Shown in pieces: positions 1-7,225 of a DNA stretch of 64,000 nucleotides. Within the stretch, counting starts at the first letter, position 1; each line of letters starts with the position of its first letter. The stretch covers positions 1 to 64,000 of the forward strand of contig JANYCZ010000034.1 in the NCBI GenBank assembly GCA_025360015.1, given 5' to 3'. The notes under the pieces are model-generated. The model searched no databases. It was given only the letters and a program-made list of their open reading frames with translations, and had not been told where the DNA came from. The position numbers were made by a program, and so were the translations under genes. The DNA comes from Verrucomicrobiota bacterium. Its GTDB lineage: Bacteria > Verrucomicrobiota > Verrucomicrobiia > Verrucomicrobiales > Verrucomicrobiaceae.

Positions 1-276
1 AGCCTCGCCTGAAGAGAGGGTTCAAAATCTGCGGGCTGAGAATCATGGATGGATGCTGTGTGCATCCACCTTCAGTTAACCGTGCAGTTCATTTGTACAG
101 CGCTCTTTTTCAACGCCTCCTCTTTTGCTTAGCGGCATTAGCTTTAGCCGGTTCTGGGTAGCGCGATCAGAGCCGCCTAAAGCCGGTACTACAGTATAGC
201 GCTGGGCATGCCTTCAATCCCCTCGCCGACGCGAAACCATTTGCCGCCGCGCCGCCACTCGCGCACGGATGCACCC
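1..276. other. Intergenic region with no recognisable gene
   Basis: I see no gene, RNA or clear promoter in this stretch. The reading frame of the following hydrolase stays open upstream to an ATG at 208, but the residues added (rich in Pro, Arg and His) do not look like a protein N-terminus. Confidence 0.5.
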
Positions 277-1485
277 ATGACTCCCGCCCGCTCCGCTCTG
301 CATCGAATGCTTCGCCATGCCGCCACGTTCCTCGGCCTTGCCACAGCCGCAGCCACCACGACGACCGCCCTCGCGCAGGACACGCACGCCAGCGCGGCGC
401 TCGTCGTTGCCATCGACAAGCTCGTGGCCAAGAACGGCATCGATGACGACAGCCCCGGCGTCGCCATCTTCATCCGCGTGCCGGGAAAGCTGCACTTCCA
501 AAAAGGCTACGGCCTCGCCAGCGTGAAGGACGAGACCGCCATCACCCCCACCACGCTGTTTGAGCTCGCCTCCTGCTCCAAGCCCTTCACCGCCACCGCC
601 CTCCTCATCCTGGTAGATCGTGGTATGCTCACGCTCGATGACGACGTGCGCGACTACATCCCCGAGCTGCCCGAGTACGACAGCGACAATCCCATCCTCA
701 TCCGCGATCTCCTCCAGCACACCTCCGGCCTGCCCGAGTACTTCGACTTTGATGATGAAGGCGTGCCCATGCGCCACAAGACCTACGCCGTGAACGAAGA
801 CTACATCGGCATGTTCGCCAAGGTGAAGAAGGACTATCCCCTGCAGTTCCGCACCGGCAGCAAGTTTGAGTACACCAACAGCAACTTCCTCCTCCTCGCC
901 AGCATCGTGCAGCGCGTGGCGAAGCAGCCCTTCGGTGACTTCGTGCGGGATGAGATCTTCATCCCCGCCGGCATGCAGCACACCTTCATCTGCCAGAGCC
1001 CGCAGTCCGTGCCGCAGGAGGACGACGCTGACAAATACAACCGCGCCTTCGGCTACGAGTGGCACGAGAAAAAAGAACAGTGGAAGCCCAGCTGGGGCAC
1101 CCCGCCCGAGTGGCCGCAGAAAGTCATGGTCGTGGGAGACGGCGGCGTGTGGTCCAACCTCGAAGACATGGCCAAGTGGGACGCCGCCGTGCGCGCCAAG
1201 AAATTCCTCAAATCTGCCACCTGGAAGGAAGCCCTCACGCCCTCCACCACCCGCAAAGGCAAGGTGATCGAGTACGGCAAAGGCTGGTTCATCTACGCCA
1301 ATGACGACGGCTCCGTCTACGGCTACGGCCACGACGGCACCTGGGCCGGATTTGAAAATACGTACTATCGCCACCTCGGCACCAACCGCAGCACCGTCAT
1401 CCTCAGCAATCGCGACACGATGGACACGGATGACCTCTGGACCGCGCTGGATGCGCTGGTGGAGAAGTTTGTGGGCGGGGAGTGA
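277..1485 (+). CDS. Serine hydrolase, beta-lactamase / class C penicillin-binding-protein-like family, exported
   Basis: Encodes about 402 residues of the serine beta-lactamase-like superfamily (Pfam Beta-lactamase; class C, EstB and DD-peptidase relatives). The catalytic S-x-x-K is S99-C-S-K102, the Y-x-N motif is Y199-T-N201 and the third motif is H352-D-G354 (HxG replacing KTG). An N-terminal Ala/Thr-rich hydrophobic stretch ending in ALAQ looks like a signal peptide, so the enzyme probably acts in the periplasm on an ester, amide or peptide substrate that cannot be read from sequence. I chose the ATG at 277; 208 and 307 are in-frame alternatives and none has a clear ribosome binding site. 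A 307 start gives the most compact signal peptide. It need not confer antibiotic resistance, because HxG members are often esterases or peptidases. The next gene lies 174 nt downstream with its own leader, so this one is probably monocistronic. Confidence 0.88.
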   Translation: MTPARSALHRMLRHAATFLGLATAAATTTTALAQDTHASAALVVAIDKLVAKNGIDDDSPGVAIFIRVPGKLHFQKGYGLASVKDETAITPTTLFELASCSKPFTATALLILVDRGMLTLDDDVRDYIPELPEYDSDNPILIRDLLQHTSGLPEYFDFDDEGVPMRHKTYAVNEDYIGMFAKVKKDYPLQFRTGSKFEYTNSNFLLLASIVQRVAKQPFGDFVRDEIFIPAGMQHTFICQSPQSVPQEDDADKYNRAFGYEWHEKKEQWKPSWGTPPEWPQKVMVVGDGGVWSNLEDMAKWDAAVRAKKFLKSATWKEALTPSTTRKGKVIEYGKGWFIYANDDGSVYGYGHDGTWAGFENTYYRHLGTNRSTVILSNRDTMDTDDLWTALDALVEKFVGGE

Positions 1486-1659
1486 GTGGGTGGATTGTCT
1501 CCTGCGCATAGGCGCTCCGCCCATGAAAAATCGGCTTCAGGGCGGATTTCCAAGCAGCCTCGGAATGGATTGAATCCGATCATTCAGAGCCGCGCGTCAA
1601 AAGCCGACGAGCGATTCTCGAATGAACTCAACCACAGGAACAACCAGACACACCACACC

Positions 1660-2037
1660 ATGAAATCGTTTCTCACCCTTGCTTGTGCCACGATGCTGGG
1701 CTCCCTCGCCGTGCCAAACAGCGCCAGCGCCGGACTGCCCTTCTTCCGCTCGCACCCTCGCGTCAATGAAGTGAGCGGTCGTCTGAACAACCAGCAGGGC
1801 CGCATCAACAATGGTGTCGCCTCCGGCAGGCTCAATGCGCAGCAGGCCGGGCGCCTGCAGCGTGGCGATCAGCGCATCCAGCAGCGGGAGACGCGGGACA
1901 TGGCCATGAACGGCGGCCATCTGACCGGTCGTGAAACGATGAACCTTAATCGCGCTGAAAACCGCCAGTCCGGTCGCATCAATCGAGCCCAAGGCGGCCG
2001 CCCCGGCTTCTTTGGCCGCCTGTTCGGTCGCCGTTAA
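1660..2037 (+). CDS. Small exported basic protein, paralogue of the gene at 2596
   Basis: A 125-residue protein. Residues 1-24 form a signal peptide (MKSFLTLACATMLGSL..., with SASA before the probable cleavage site). The mature part is charged and Gln/Asn/Arg-rich, with the pattern R-x-x-x-Q-x-x-R-I-x-N-G-V-x-x-G-x-L-x-x-x-x-A, then a Glu/Arg helix, then NGGHLT and ENRQSxRI. I recognise this pattern from small uncharacterised periplasmic proteins of Proteobacteria and Acidobacteria (RIxNGxxSGxLT...NGGxLT...QNxxSxxI); no function is established. It is predicted all-helical and ends in an Arg/Phe tail (GFFGRLFGRR) that the paralogue lacks in this form. The start is fixed by the signal peptide; the frame is open upstream to 1486 but that part is unlike protein. 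It has its own terminator. Confidence 0.8.
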   Translation: MKSFLTLACATMLGSLAVPNSASAGLPFFRSHPRVNEVSGRLNNQQGRINNGVASGRLNAQQAGRLQRGDQRIQQRETRDMAMNGGHLTGRETMNLNRAENRQSGRINRAQGGRPGFFGRLFGRR

Positions 2038-2082
2038 CCGGCAGCGGTTCAGGCGCACTCGTTTGAATCCATCATCTCAAAA

Positions 2083-2114
2083 AACGCGGCATCTCCCAGG
2101 TGCCGCGTTTTTTT
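2083..2114 (+). terminator. Rho-independent terminator after the first small exported protein
   Basis: The 9-bp stem AACGCGGCA (2083-2091) pairs with TGCCGCGTT (2101-2109) around a 9-nt loop and continues into a T run. It lies 45 nt after the stop codon. The same stem sequence recurs after the paralogue at 3005-3037. Confidence 0.9.
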
Positions 2115-2159
2115 ATGGGCTGCCGGGCATGACATCGCAGGCATCGCTCGGGAAGCTCG

Positions 2160-2434
2160 GATGGGGCCGAGATCACACGCGAAATGAATCACCCGCATGA
2201 CTTCGATGCCATGGTTGATGGGCCGGAAGAAGAAGCCGTATTTGCCAAGAGCCTAGCTGCGACCATTGGGGGTGATCTCTGGGCTCCACAGGGCGAGAGG
2301 TTCGCGCTGGAGGCGGAAGCGTTCACGCAGACGGTATGCCCGCAGCCGACTGTCTTGGGTGACGGAAGGTCAGACCAGATCTCATCGAGGCCGCCATCTG
2401 GCAGCCGCTGATAAGACGAGTGGGGTTGTTCCAT
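2160..2434 (-). pseudogene. Decayed ParE/RelE-family toxin gene
   Basis: Read on the minus strand, the region gives ParE-like segments in two frames. One has a start-proximal LDEIWSDL, typical of the first helix. After a frameshift, LRERFRLQREPLAL leads through an in-frame TAG into LGKYGFFFRPINHGIEVMRV and IHFACDL, which matches the conserved ParE C-terminal strands (GRYxIFYRPxxxGIEIVRVLHGARDL). At least one frameshift (near 2345-2365) and one stop (near 2250) make it non-functional. The upstream antitoxin is not recognisable. It sits between the two copies of the small-protein module. The assignment rests on pattern recognition of the family; the intact toxin at 5911 belongs to the same superfamily but is not an obvious close copy. 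Confidence 0.65.
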
Positions 2435-2595
2435 AGGGCTAGGCGCTCTGCCGAGGCGCGCTCCACCTCAATGCTGATTTTGCAGCCCCCTCTGAATTCT
2501 TTTGAATCCACCCATTCGCAGCCGCGTCTCAGCCATTGACGTTCGATTTTCGAACGAACTCACAACACTGAAACAACCCCTCACCCTCCAACACC

Positions 2596-2946
2596 ATGAA
2601 AACGTTTTTCACTCTCGCATTTGCCACCGTGCTGGGCTCCCTCGCCGTGACAAACAACGCCAGCGCCATCGACCTGGGTCGTCCCCGCGTCCATGAAGTG
2701 AACGGTCGCCTGAACAACGAACAGCGCCGCATCGGAAACGGCGTCGCCACCGGCCGGCTCAATCCCGGGCAGGCCATTCGTCTGGAACGCGGCGAGCAGC
2801 ACATCCAGCGGCAGGAATCTCGCGACCTGGCCAGGAACGGCGGCCACCTGACCCTGCGTGAAAAGCTGCGCCTCAATCACGAAGAAAACCGCGAGTCCCA
2901 ACGCATCAATCATGCCGAAGGCCGCCATGGCTTCTTCCATCGCTAA
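2596..2946 (+). CDS. Small exported basic protein, paralogue of the gene at 1660
   Basis: A 116-residue protein with signal peptide residues 1-24 (MKTFFTLAFATVLGSL..., NASA before the probable cleavage site). The mature part follows its paralogue almost position by position: VHEVNGRLNNEQRRIGNGVA, then a Glu/Arg-rich helix, NGGHLTLREKLRLN and ENRESQRINHAEG. It has more His and Glu and lacks the Arg-rich tail. The strongly conserved spacing with different charge suggests the two copies are both used but have specialised; the function is unknown. Its own leader and terminator indicate a separate transcript. The ATG at 2596 is the only start that leaves an intact signal peptide. Confidence 0.82.
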   Translation: MKTFFTLAFATVLGSLAVTNNASAIDLGRPRVHEVNGRLNNEQRRIGNGVATGRLNPGQAIRLERGEQHIQRQESRDLARNGGHLTLREKLRLNHEENRESQRINHAEGRHGFFHR

Positions 2947-3004
2947 GCCGGAGACGGCCGGTGATTTCCCAGCCGACCTCGTTTGAATCATTCATTTAAC
3001 CCAC

Positions 3005-3037
3005 ACGCGGCATCTTCACAGGTGCCGCGTTTTTTTT
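3005..3037 (+). terminator. Rho-independent terminator after the second small exported protein
   Basis: Stem ACGCGGCA (3005-3012) pairs with TGCCGCGT (3023-3030) around a 10-nt loop and is followed by a T8 run (3030-3037). Confidence 0.92.
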
Positions 3038-3044
3038 GGGCCAA

Positions 3045-3073
3045 GGAGCGCGGAATTTATTCCGCAGCACTCC
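3045..3073. repeat. Palindromic REP-like element
   Basis: GGAG, then GCGGAAT (3050-3056), TT, ATTCCGC (3059-3065), then AGCA and CTCC: a near-perfect inverted repeat lying between convergent transcripts, without a strong T run on either strand. It resembles an extragenic palindrome and could also end the leftward transcript of the DUF4337 gene. Confidence 0.5.
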
Positions 3074-3127
3074 ACAGCATCCCAAGGCTCCGCATTTCAC
3101 CTGACGCCTGCATTCACTCCTTGGGAG

Positions 3128-3697
3128 CTACCCCAAGATCTTCGAGATGAAATCCGAGTGCAGCGGGATCTTTAAAAACGCCGCCAGCCCCAGCACGATG
3201 CCGCCGCCGCTGAGTACGCAGGCGAAATAAAACAGGCGCTTGTTCTGCGTGAGCGCGGTGATGCCAAACAACGTCATCGCGATGGTCAGAAACGCCTCCG
3301 TCATGTCGAACTGATCGTCGAAGACATTGATGGCATCGTACTCCTGCTCGTAGCCCTCGGCCTTCGTCTTCAGCTCCGCCTTCTCCTTGTCATAGCGGGA
3401 GATCTTCTCCTCGTACTTGCGGATCACCTCCGCGTTCGCGGGATTGTTCGCCGCCTTCAGCTGGTCCAGCGCCTCCTCCGCGATGGCCTGCTTCGTACTC
3501 TTCGCCTGGTAGTAGGACCACGCATCCACGCCACGAGACTGCGCCTGCGTCATCGCCTGCACCACGTTGCCATCCTTCACATTGCACAGCGCCATCACCG
3601 TCGCCGTGATCGCCACCAGCAGCGCGATCTTCGCATTCAGCTTGCTCTCGCCCGCTTTTTCCACGGTTTCCTGGATGGTCTCAGTGATGTCGCTCAT
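3128..3697 (-). CDS. DUF4337 family membrane protein
   Basis: A 189-residue protein of the DUF4337 family. Residues ~22-40 form a first membrane helix (KIALLVAITATVMAL), followed by the family hallmark of a 'SRGVDAWSYYQAKSTKQ' segment and a long charged coiled coil (~70-125, rich in Glu and Lys). Two more membrane helices follow near the C-terminus (~138-158 and ~165-185). The family is widespread in Gram-negative bacteria, with no assigned function. I start at the ATG at 3697 (MSDITETIQ); the frame is open to 3733, but the extra residues are not typical of the family. It is transcribed opposite to the small-protein genes and towards the palindrome at 3045. Confidence 0.85.
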   Translation of the reverse strand: MSDITETIQETVEKAGESKLNAKIALLVAITATVMALCNVKDGNVVQAMTQAQSRGVDAWSYYQAKSTKQAIAEEALDQLKAANNPANAEVIRKYEEKISRYDKEKAELKTKAEGYEQEYDAINVFDDQFDMTEAFLTIAMTLFGITALTQNKRLFYFACVLSGGGIVLGLAAFLKIPLHSDFISKILG

Positions 3698-3754
3698 GGG
3701 GGCAAGGATGCGATGGCAGGTATCAGGTGGCAAGGTCTTCCTTGGCTGATGACT

Positions 3755-4072
3755 TCATTCGCAGGCATGCCCTCCTGTCGGCGGAGTCAGCGACTCTCTT
3801 TTTCTCAAAATGACAACGACTTCCGAATCAATCACGCTCTCAAGTTCAGTAATTCTTTTCACCGTGTCTGCTCTCAACTTGTCGGAAAGTCTTTCGACTT
3901 TAACGAAGTGCAGTTTGTCGACATACTCGCCAAGCAATGACGCTGCTTCCCTGCCAAGCTTGTCGTACCTGTCTCGGTCTTTCTGAGGTGCCCAACGCTC
4001 ATCCAGCAATCCAAGGTCGCCTTCGTATTCGTCGTAGAAATCGAGAAGCTCTTTGGTTACCAAGATCGCCAT
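3755..4072 (-). CDS. Hypothetical protein, 105 aa
   Basis: A small acidic, probably helical cytosolic protein (MAILVTKELLDFYDEYEGD...). It has no signal peptide or membrane segment and is rich in Asp, Glu, Lys and Leu with heptad-like spacing. I do not recognise a family. Support for it being real is protein-like composition and an ATG start with no in-frame competitor; no clear Shine-Dalgarno is visible. It is 57 nt upstream of the DUF4337 gene on the same strand, so the two may be co-transcribed. Confidence 0.55.
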   Translation of the reverse strand: MAILVTKELLDFYDEYEGDLGLLDERWAPQKDRDRYDKLGREAASLLGEYVDKLHFVKVERLSDKLRADTVKRITELESVIDSEVVVILRKRESLTPPTGGHACE

Positions 4073-4211
4073 GGGAACGGGGTAAGATGGTTGTGCAGAA
4101 AAGTCACATTTTATTTAACGTCGGGAGTCTCATGGTTTTCCGGGCATCGTTTGCCGCCTCAAGCCTTCGAGGGAACTCGATTGCCGGAAATCGACGCACG
4201 TGATCCACTCC

Positions 4212-4320
4212 GCAAGCCCGGAGGGCTGACACAACCGTAGCCGTGGGTGCCAACCCACGGAAAGGTGCCGCCCCCGCCTGTGGCATTTCGTGGAACCGCA
4301 TAGCGGTGACACAAACCTCC
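4212..4320. repeat. REP-like element, left copy, inverted relative to the copy at 4825
   Basis: Contains in order AAGCCCGGAGGGCT, the perfect palindrome CCGTGGGTGCCAACCCACGG (4241-4260), and ACCGCATAGCGGT (4295-4307) followed by GACACAAA. The same three hairpins occur in the same order on the opposite strand at 4825-4932, so the two copies bracket the transposase remnant as inverted repeats. Confidence 0.8.
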
Positions 4321-4351
4321 GCCCGTCTCAGTGCCACCCATTCGCCCCAGA

Positions 4352-4805
4352 TCACGCGATGTATTTTTCGTCGTATTTGATTCGGGCCTCATCCAGTATG
4401 CTCCGCAATTCCCCCAGATAATCTGTCTGCTGATGATGGATCTGCTGCTCCTTGATGTAACGGATCACGGCATCCTGTTCGCGAACCGAAATCGTGAAGG
4501 CACCATAACCATCCTGCCATCCATTGAATCCGGGAAAGATGCCTTCCTGGCTGATCCACCGGCTGGTGCCCGTTTTCAGTTCGCGCATGTAATCCGCCAG
4601 CGACAGCGATGGGTGCAGCCCCATCAGAATGTGCACGTGGTCATCCATCGCATTGATGCGGAAAAGGTGGCAGTCAGCCGCTGATGAACGCCCCAGACGT
4701 AGCGGAAAAATTCCTCCCGGCGGCTTTCCCGCAGGACCGTAGCACGCTCCTTGGTGGAGGACACGATGTGATACAGGATCTGCGTGTAGGTAAGGTACTG
4801 GCCAT
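4352..4805 (-). pseudogene. REP-associated tyrosine transposase (RAYT, Y1/IS200-like), frameshifted
   Basis: Conceptual translation shows a Y1 transposase in pieces. From the ATG at 4805 the gene reads MAST. A 5-bp tandem duplication (TACCT TACCT on the minus strand) then throws it out of frame before YTQILYHIVSSTKERA, followed by RREEFFRYVWGVHQR. Near 4684 a second shift restores the frame of DCHLFRINAMDDHVHILMGL, which contains the H-V-H metal-binding motif of the HUH fold, and then the C-terminal helix with GFNGWQDGYGAF and the tail DEKYIA. In intact relatives these segments form one ~150-residue protein. The C-terminal 110 codons remain open, so a partial product could be made, but the complete enzyme cannot. 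The element is flanked by inverted REP-like repeats, the usual genomic context of RAYT genes. Confidence 0.88.
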
Positions 4806-4824
4806 GGCGAATGCGCTGGGTATG

Positions 4825-4932
4825 CGGAGATTTGTGTCACCGCTACGCGGTTCCACCGTCCTAGCAACGGCGGTTTGTCGGCCTACCGTGGGTTGGCACC
4901 CACGGCTACGATTGTGCCAGCCCTCCGGGCTT
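4825..4932. repeat. REP-like element, right copy
   Basis: Inverted partner of 4212-4320: TTTGTGTCACCGCTACGCGG (4831-4850), palindrome CCGTGGGTTGGCACCCACGG (4886-4905), and AGCCCTCCGGGCTT (4919-4932). It overlaps the transposase start region and ends about 75 nt before the lysozyme gene. Confidence 0.8.
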
Positions 4933-5006
4933 CCAATCTCCCTCTGCGCAGATCGCGGACACGCTTCCCCATTGACGCCACCGCCCTCCTCCCTCTACAT
5001 CGCCGC

Positions 5007-5894
5007 ATGAACACACGCGCCTCGATCTGCTCCATCATCGCTGTCGCAACTCTGCTTCTCCTTTCGGCGTGCGCCCCCATCCGCACCGAGACCGTCTCTG
5101 TGCATCACGCGCGGTCCTCCCTGCTCAACAACACCGTGGACTTCGGCTGGGACGGCGGCGCCGTCCGCCCGGATCTCCTGCGCAGCATGGGCGTGGATCT
5201 CATGATCCACCGCGCCACCCGTGGCGGCACGAAGAGCGATGTGGACTACTCGCGCCGCGAGCATGCCGCACGCACGGCCGGGCTCAAATGGGGCGCGTAC
5301 CACTATGTGAACCGCGCCGGAAATCTGCAGCCGCAGATCGACCGCTTCATCCACGAAGTGTCCGCCACGGCCTGGCGCAATGGCACCACGACCTACCCCG
5401 TCATGATGGTGCTGGACAACGAAGGGCGGGACCGCGTCTCGTGGTCGCAGCTCGCCTGGGCGGCGCAGCACTTGCGGGCGCACACCGGCGTGTGGCCGCT
5501 GCTCTACTGCAGCGTGCCGCTTCCGGGCACCTCCGCCTTTGCCCAGCAGGAGCGTGAACTGGAGGCGCTGAGCGGGGCTCAGAGCCAGATCCTCAAGAGC
5601 TGCGGACTATGGGTCCCCCGCTACGGCGAGCAAACCTCCACCCACATGACCTTCAGCGTGCCCCGCGTCTTTGGCACCTGGACGTTCTGGCAGTACTGCG
5701 GCGACATCGGCGGTCGGCCCAGGACCGCGCTGCTCGGCCCCGAGTTCTCCGGAAACGTCGGCGGTGCCTACACCCGCAGCGGCGGCAGCGCCTCCCTCCG
5801 CCATTTCTGCGACCGCAATTTCTTCAACGGCTCGCATGGGGCGTTTGAGAAGTTTTACCGCACGCATTCCTCGCCGGTCAGCGCGTGGCGGTGA
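5007..5894 (+). CDS. GH25-family lysozyme lipoprotein
   Basis: A 295-residue glycoside hydrolase family 25 (Chalaropsis-type) muramidase-like protein. The N-terminus (MNTRASICSIIAVATLLLLS, then AC) is a lipoprotein signal with lipobox LLSAC, so the enzyme is probably anchored in the outer or inner membrane facing the periplasm. The family's first Asp is D45 in TVDFGWDGG, and the acidic pair on the central strand is D137-N-E139 in VMMVLDNEG. 'GAYHYVNR' and the C-terminal 'WTFWQYCGD' are also family signatures (W-x-x-Y/F near the end). The frame is open upstream to 4875, but that stretch lies in the REP element and is not protein-like. It could act in peptidoglycan turnover or against competitors; no immunity gene is seen next to it. 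Confidence 0.85.
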   Translation: MNTRASICSIIAVATLLLLSACAPIRTETVSVHHARSSLLNNTVDFGWDGGAVRPDLLRSMGVDLMIHRATRGGTKSDVDYSRREHAARTAGLKWGAYHYVNRAGNLQPQIDRFIHEVSATAWRNGTTTYPVMMVLDNEGRDRVSWSQLAWAAQHLRAHTGVWPLLYCSVPLPGTSAFAQQERELEALSGAQSQILKSCGLWVPRYGEQTSTHMTFSVPRVFGTWTFWQYCGDIGGRPRTALLGPEFSGNVGGAYTRSGGSASLRHFCDRNFFNGSHGAFEKFYRTHSSPVSAWR

Positions 5895-5910
5895 AGGGGG
5901 GCGCGGTGTT

Positions 5911-6207
5911 TCAGTCATCCACGCGTCCGCTCCAGTAATCCGGCCTGCGGTGCAGGTGCATGACTGCAACGAGATGAAGGCCGTTTTCTTCGATTCGGTA
6001 AACGAGCGCATACGGAAACCTCTCCACCCGGACCTTGCGCATTTCACTCTTGAAGCGGCGGTGCATGTGTGGGTTGCTGCCTATTCTCAAGGTGGCCGAC
6101 TCCACTGCAGCACCAAAGCGTCCGCCGAGTTCGTCATCAATCTGGCCATAATAACTGGTTGCTTCGACCAGATCCAGCCTGGCGCCATCATTCCAAACTA
6201 GGCTCAT
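5911..6207 (-). CDS. RelE/ParE superfamily toxin
   Basis: A 98-residue ParE-like protein: N-terminal helix 'ARLDLVEATSYYGQIDDELG', then a helix, then the strands 'VRVERFPYALVYRIEENG' and 'LHLVAVMHLHRRPDYW', the usual ParE/RelE core ending in the conserved H-x-R-R-P-x-x-W. Family members inhibit DNA gyrase (ParE) or cleave mRNA (RelE); which applies here cannot be read from sequence. The start codon overlaps the stop of the upstream antitoxin by 4 nt (ATGA at 6204-6207), so translation is likely coupled. Confidence 0.9.
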   Translation of the reverse strand: MSLVWNDGARLDLVEATSYYGQIDDELGGRFGAAVESATLRIGSNPHMHRRFKSEMRKVRVERFPYALVYRIEENGLHLVAVMHLHRRPDYWSGRVDD

Positions 6208-6473
6208 TTGGCTTGTTTACTGGCCTTGATGCTGGCGAGCAGCGTCCGCATTTCACTCATGACTTCCTCGTGCTGAATGGTGCGCATGGTTCCGTTGCGG
6301 ACGGCCTCTACCCGGCGGTCGAGTTCCTTGCGCCATTCGTCGCTGATTTCAATATCATCATCCGCATCGTCGAGGCTTTCGATCAGGCGGGTCGCCAGCC
6401 GAGAACGGTCTTGCAGCGGCAGGTTCATCGAGCTTTCCAACAAATGATCGTATGAAAGGGCGGCGGTGCTCAT
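6204..6473 (-). CDS. Addiction-module antitoxin (TIGR02574-like)
   Basis: An 89-residue protein of the 'putative addiction module component' family: an N-terminal helix, 'LPLQDRSRLATRLIESLDD', an acidic linker, then 'EWRKELDRRVEAVRNGT', the conserved E-x-x-R-R-x-x-x-x-x-x-G motif, and a Lys-rich tail. The family is regularly found immediately upstream of ParE-type toxins, as here, and binds the toxin with its C-terminal half. The complex presumably represses its own promoter, which should lie just beyond 6473; I could not pick out a convincing operator there. Confidence 0.9.
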   Translation of the reverse strand: MSTAALSYDHLLESSMNLPLQDRSRLATRLIESLDDADDDIEISDEWRKELDRRVEAVRNGTMRTIQHEEVMSEMRTLLASIKASKQAK

Positions 6474-6524
6474 GCACAGATTCTAAATGTTAGTGGCGTC
6501 CGTTTCAACCGGGGATGCGGTCGG

Positions 6525-7013
6525 TCATCGCCCGCTCCCCGACTCCCTCATCCGCGCTTCTGTCTCTCCCAGTAGCCGCTTCGCCTCAGCCTGGGACAGG
6601 TAGGAGAAGCGCAGGACTTTTTTTCCCGCCCACATCATCAGTCCGAGGGGCTTGAGCTTCAGTCCGGAGATCTCGTTCCAGCGCACCACCTGCACGGTGA
6701 CCCCATGCTCCTGAATGTGCACGCCCTCGGGCTCCAGCATCCAGGTGAATCTCCGCATCAGCAGCCAGTCCATGAAGAAACCCAGCGAAAGAATCAGGCC
6801 AATCGCCAGCCACACTGCGGCCACGAATTCCACCACCCCCTCTGGAGGCAGCCTGCCGTGGGTCAGATACCGCTGCCCGTAGTAGCCGATGATCAACAAG
6901 GGCGTGAGCCCCAGCAGCTTCTTCAGCGCAGGCCGCCACAGGTGGAAGGGGAAGGGGCGTCTCATCAAAACAGGGCTCTGCAGGGGCATGGATCCACCGT
7001 CGTTCTTCAGCAT
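6525..7013 (-). CDS. Membrane protein with two helices and a PH-like C-terminal domain, function unknown
   Basis: A 162-residue protein. Two membrane helices (approximately residues 32-50, LLGLTPLLIIGYYG, and 60-86, VVEFVAAVWLAIGLILSLGF) are followed by a short domain reading 'RRFTWMLEPEGVHIQEHGVT...VRWNEISGLKLKPLGLMMW' and 'VLRFSYLSQAEAKRLLGE'. This has the look of the bacterial PH/YcxB-like fold (W-x-E-I followed by a strand). I do not recognise a named family. A second ATG at 6989 (MPLQSPVL) is a plausible alternative start. The gene is divergent from the PVC heme protein with about 210 nt between them. Confidence 0.65.
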   Translation of the reverse strand: MLKNDGGSMPLQSPVLMRRPFPFHLWRPALKKLLGLTPLLIIGYYGQRYLTHGRLPPEGVVEFVAAVWLAIGLILSLGFFMDWLLMRRFTWMLEPEGVHIQEHGVTVQVVRWNEISGLKLKPLGLMMWAGKKVLRFSYLSQAEAKRLLGETEARMRESGSGR

Positions 7014-7100
7014 GCGCCACGCTAACCAATCCCGGAGCCGATTCCAAGGGCGGCATCCTTCAAAAGCTTTGGCGCAATCGCTCCCGCTTAAACCAGATCG

Positions 7101-7167
7101 GCAACCACTGCCAACAATCGCAAACCATTGCCAACAACCGCCCCCCTCCCCGCCCCCCCCGCATTTC
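7101..7167. repeat. Short direct repeat and C-rich tract upstream of the PVC heme gene
   Basis: Two near-identical 20-mers lie head to tail at 7101-7120 and 7121-7140 (16 of 20 positions equal by hand; both contain CCA[CT]TGCCAACAA). They are followed by C6, C4 and C8 runs (7141-7160). This lies between the divergent genes and could be part of a control region. Confidence 0.45.
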
Positions 7168-7225
7168 CCCCGAGAGAAAGCTTGCCAAACTCTCGCCGCA
7201 GCGTCGTATCTTGCGCCTCCCTTTT

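Larger units (their letters stand above)
1511..2114 (+). repeat. Duplicated gene module, copy 1 (leader, small exported protein, terminator)
   Basis: The segment from about 1511 to 2114 resembles 2436-3037 over its whole length: a similar upstream leader (each contains TTGAATCC and later a GAACTCA just before the gene), a paralogous gene, a post-gene stretch with GTTTGAATC, and a terminator with the same ACGCGGCA/TGCCGCGT stem. Duplication therefore included the regulatory DNA. The copies are direct repeats about 925 bp apart and clearly diverged. Confidence 0.7.
2436..3037 (+). repeat. Duplicated gene module, copy 2
   Basis: Second copy of the ~600-bp unit described at 1511. The leader carries the inverted repeat GTTCGA...TCGAAC around 2540-2554, close to the matching but less symmetric CGATTCTCGAAT of copy 1 near 1610. 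The conservation of this leader suggests a shared control signal, but I cannot identify a sigma-70 promoter in it. Confidence 0.65.

Noticed and set aside
214..1524. Open frame on the minus strand opposite the beta-lactamase-like gene
   Set aside because: A shadow frame with biased, non-protein-like composition; the plus-strand gene has all catalytic motifs.
1486..1659. N-terminal extension of the first small exported protein
   Set aside because: It would bury the signal peptide, and the same stretch upstream of the paralogue is non-coding leader.
2184..2411. Plus-strand 75-codon open frame between the small-protein genes
   Set aside because: No ribosome binding site or family; the opposite strand carries the recognisable ParE remnant.
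4331..4684. Plus-strand open frame across the transposase region
   Set aside because: It is antisense to conserved Y1 transposase segments and has no family features.
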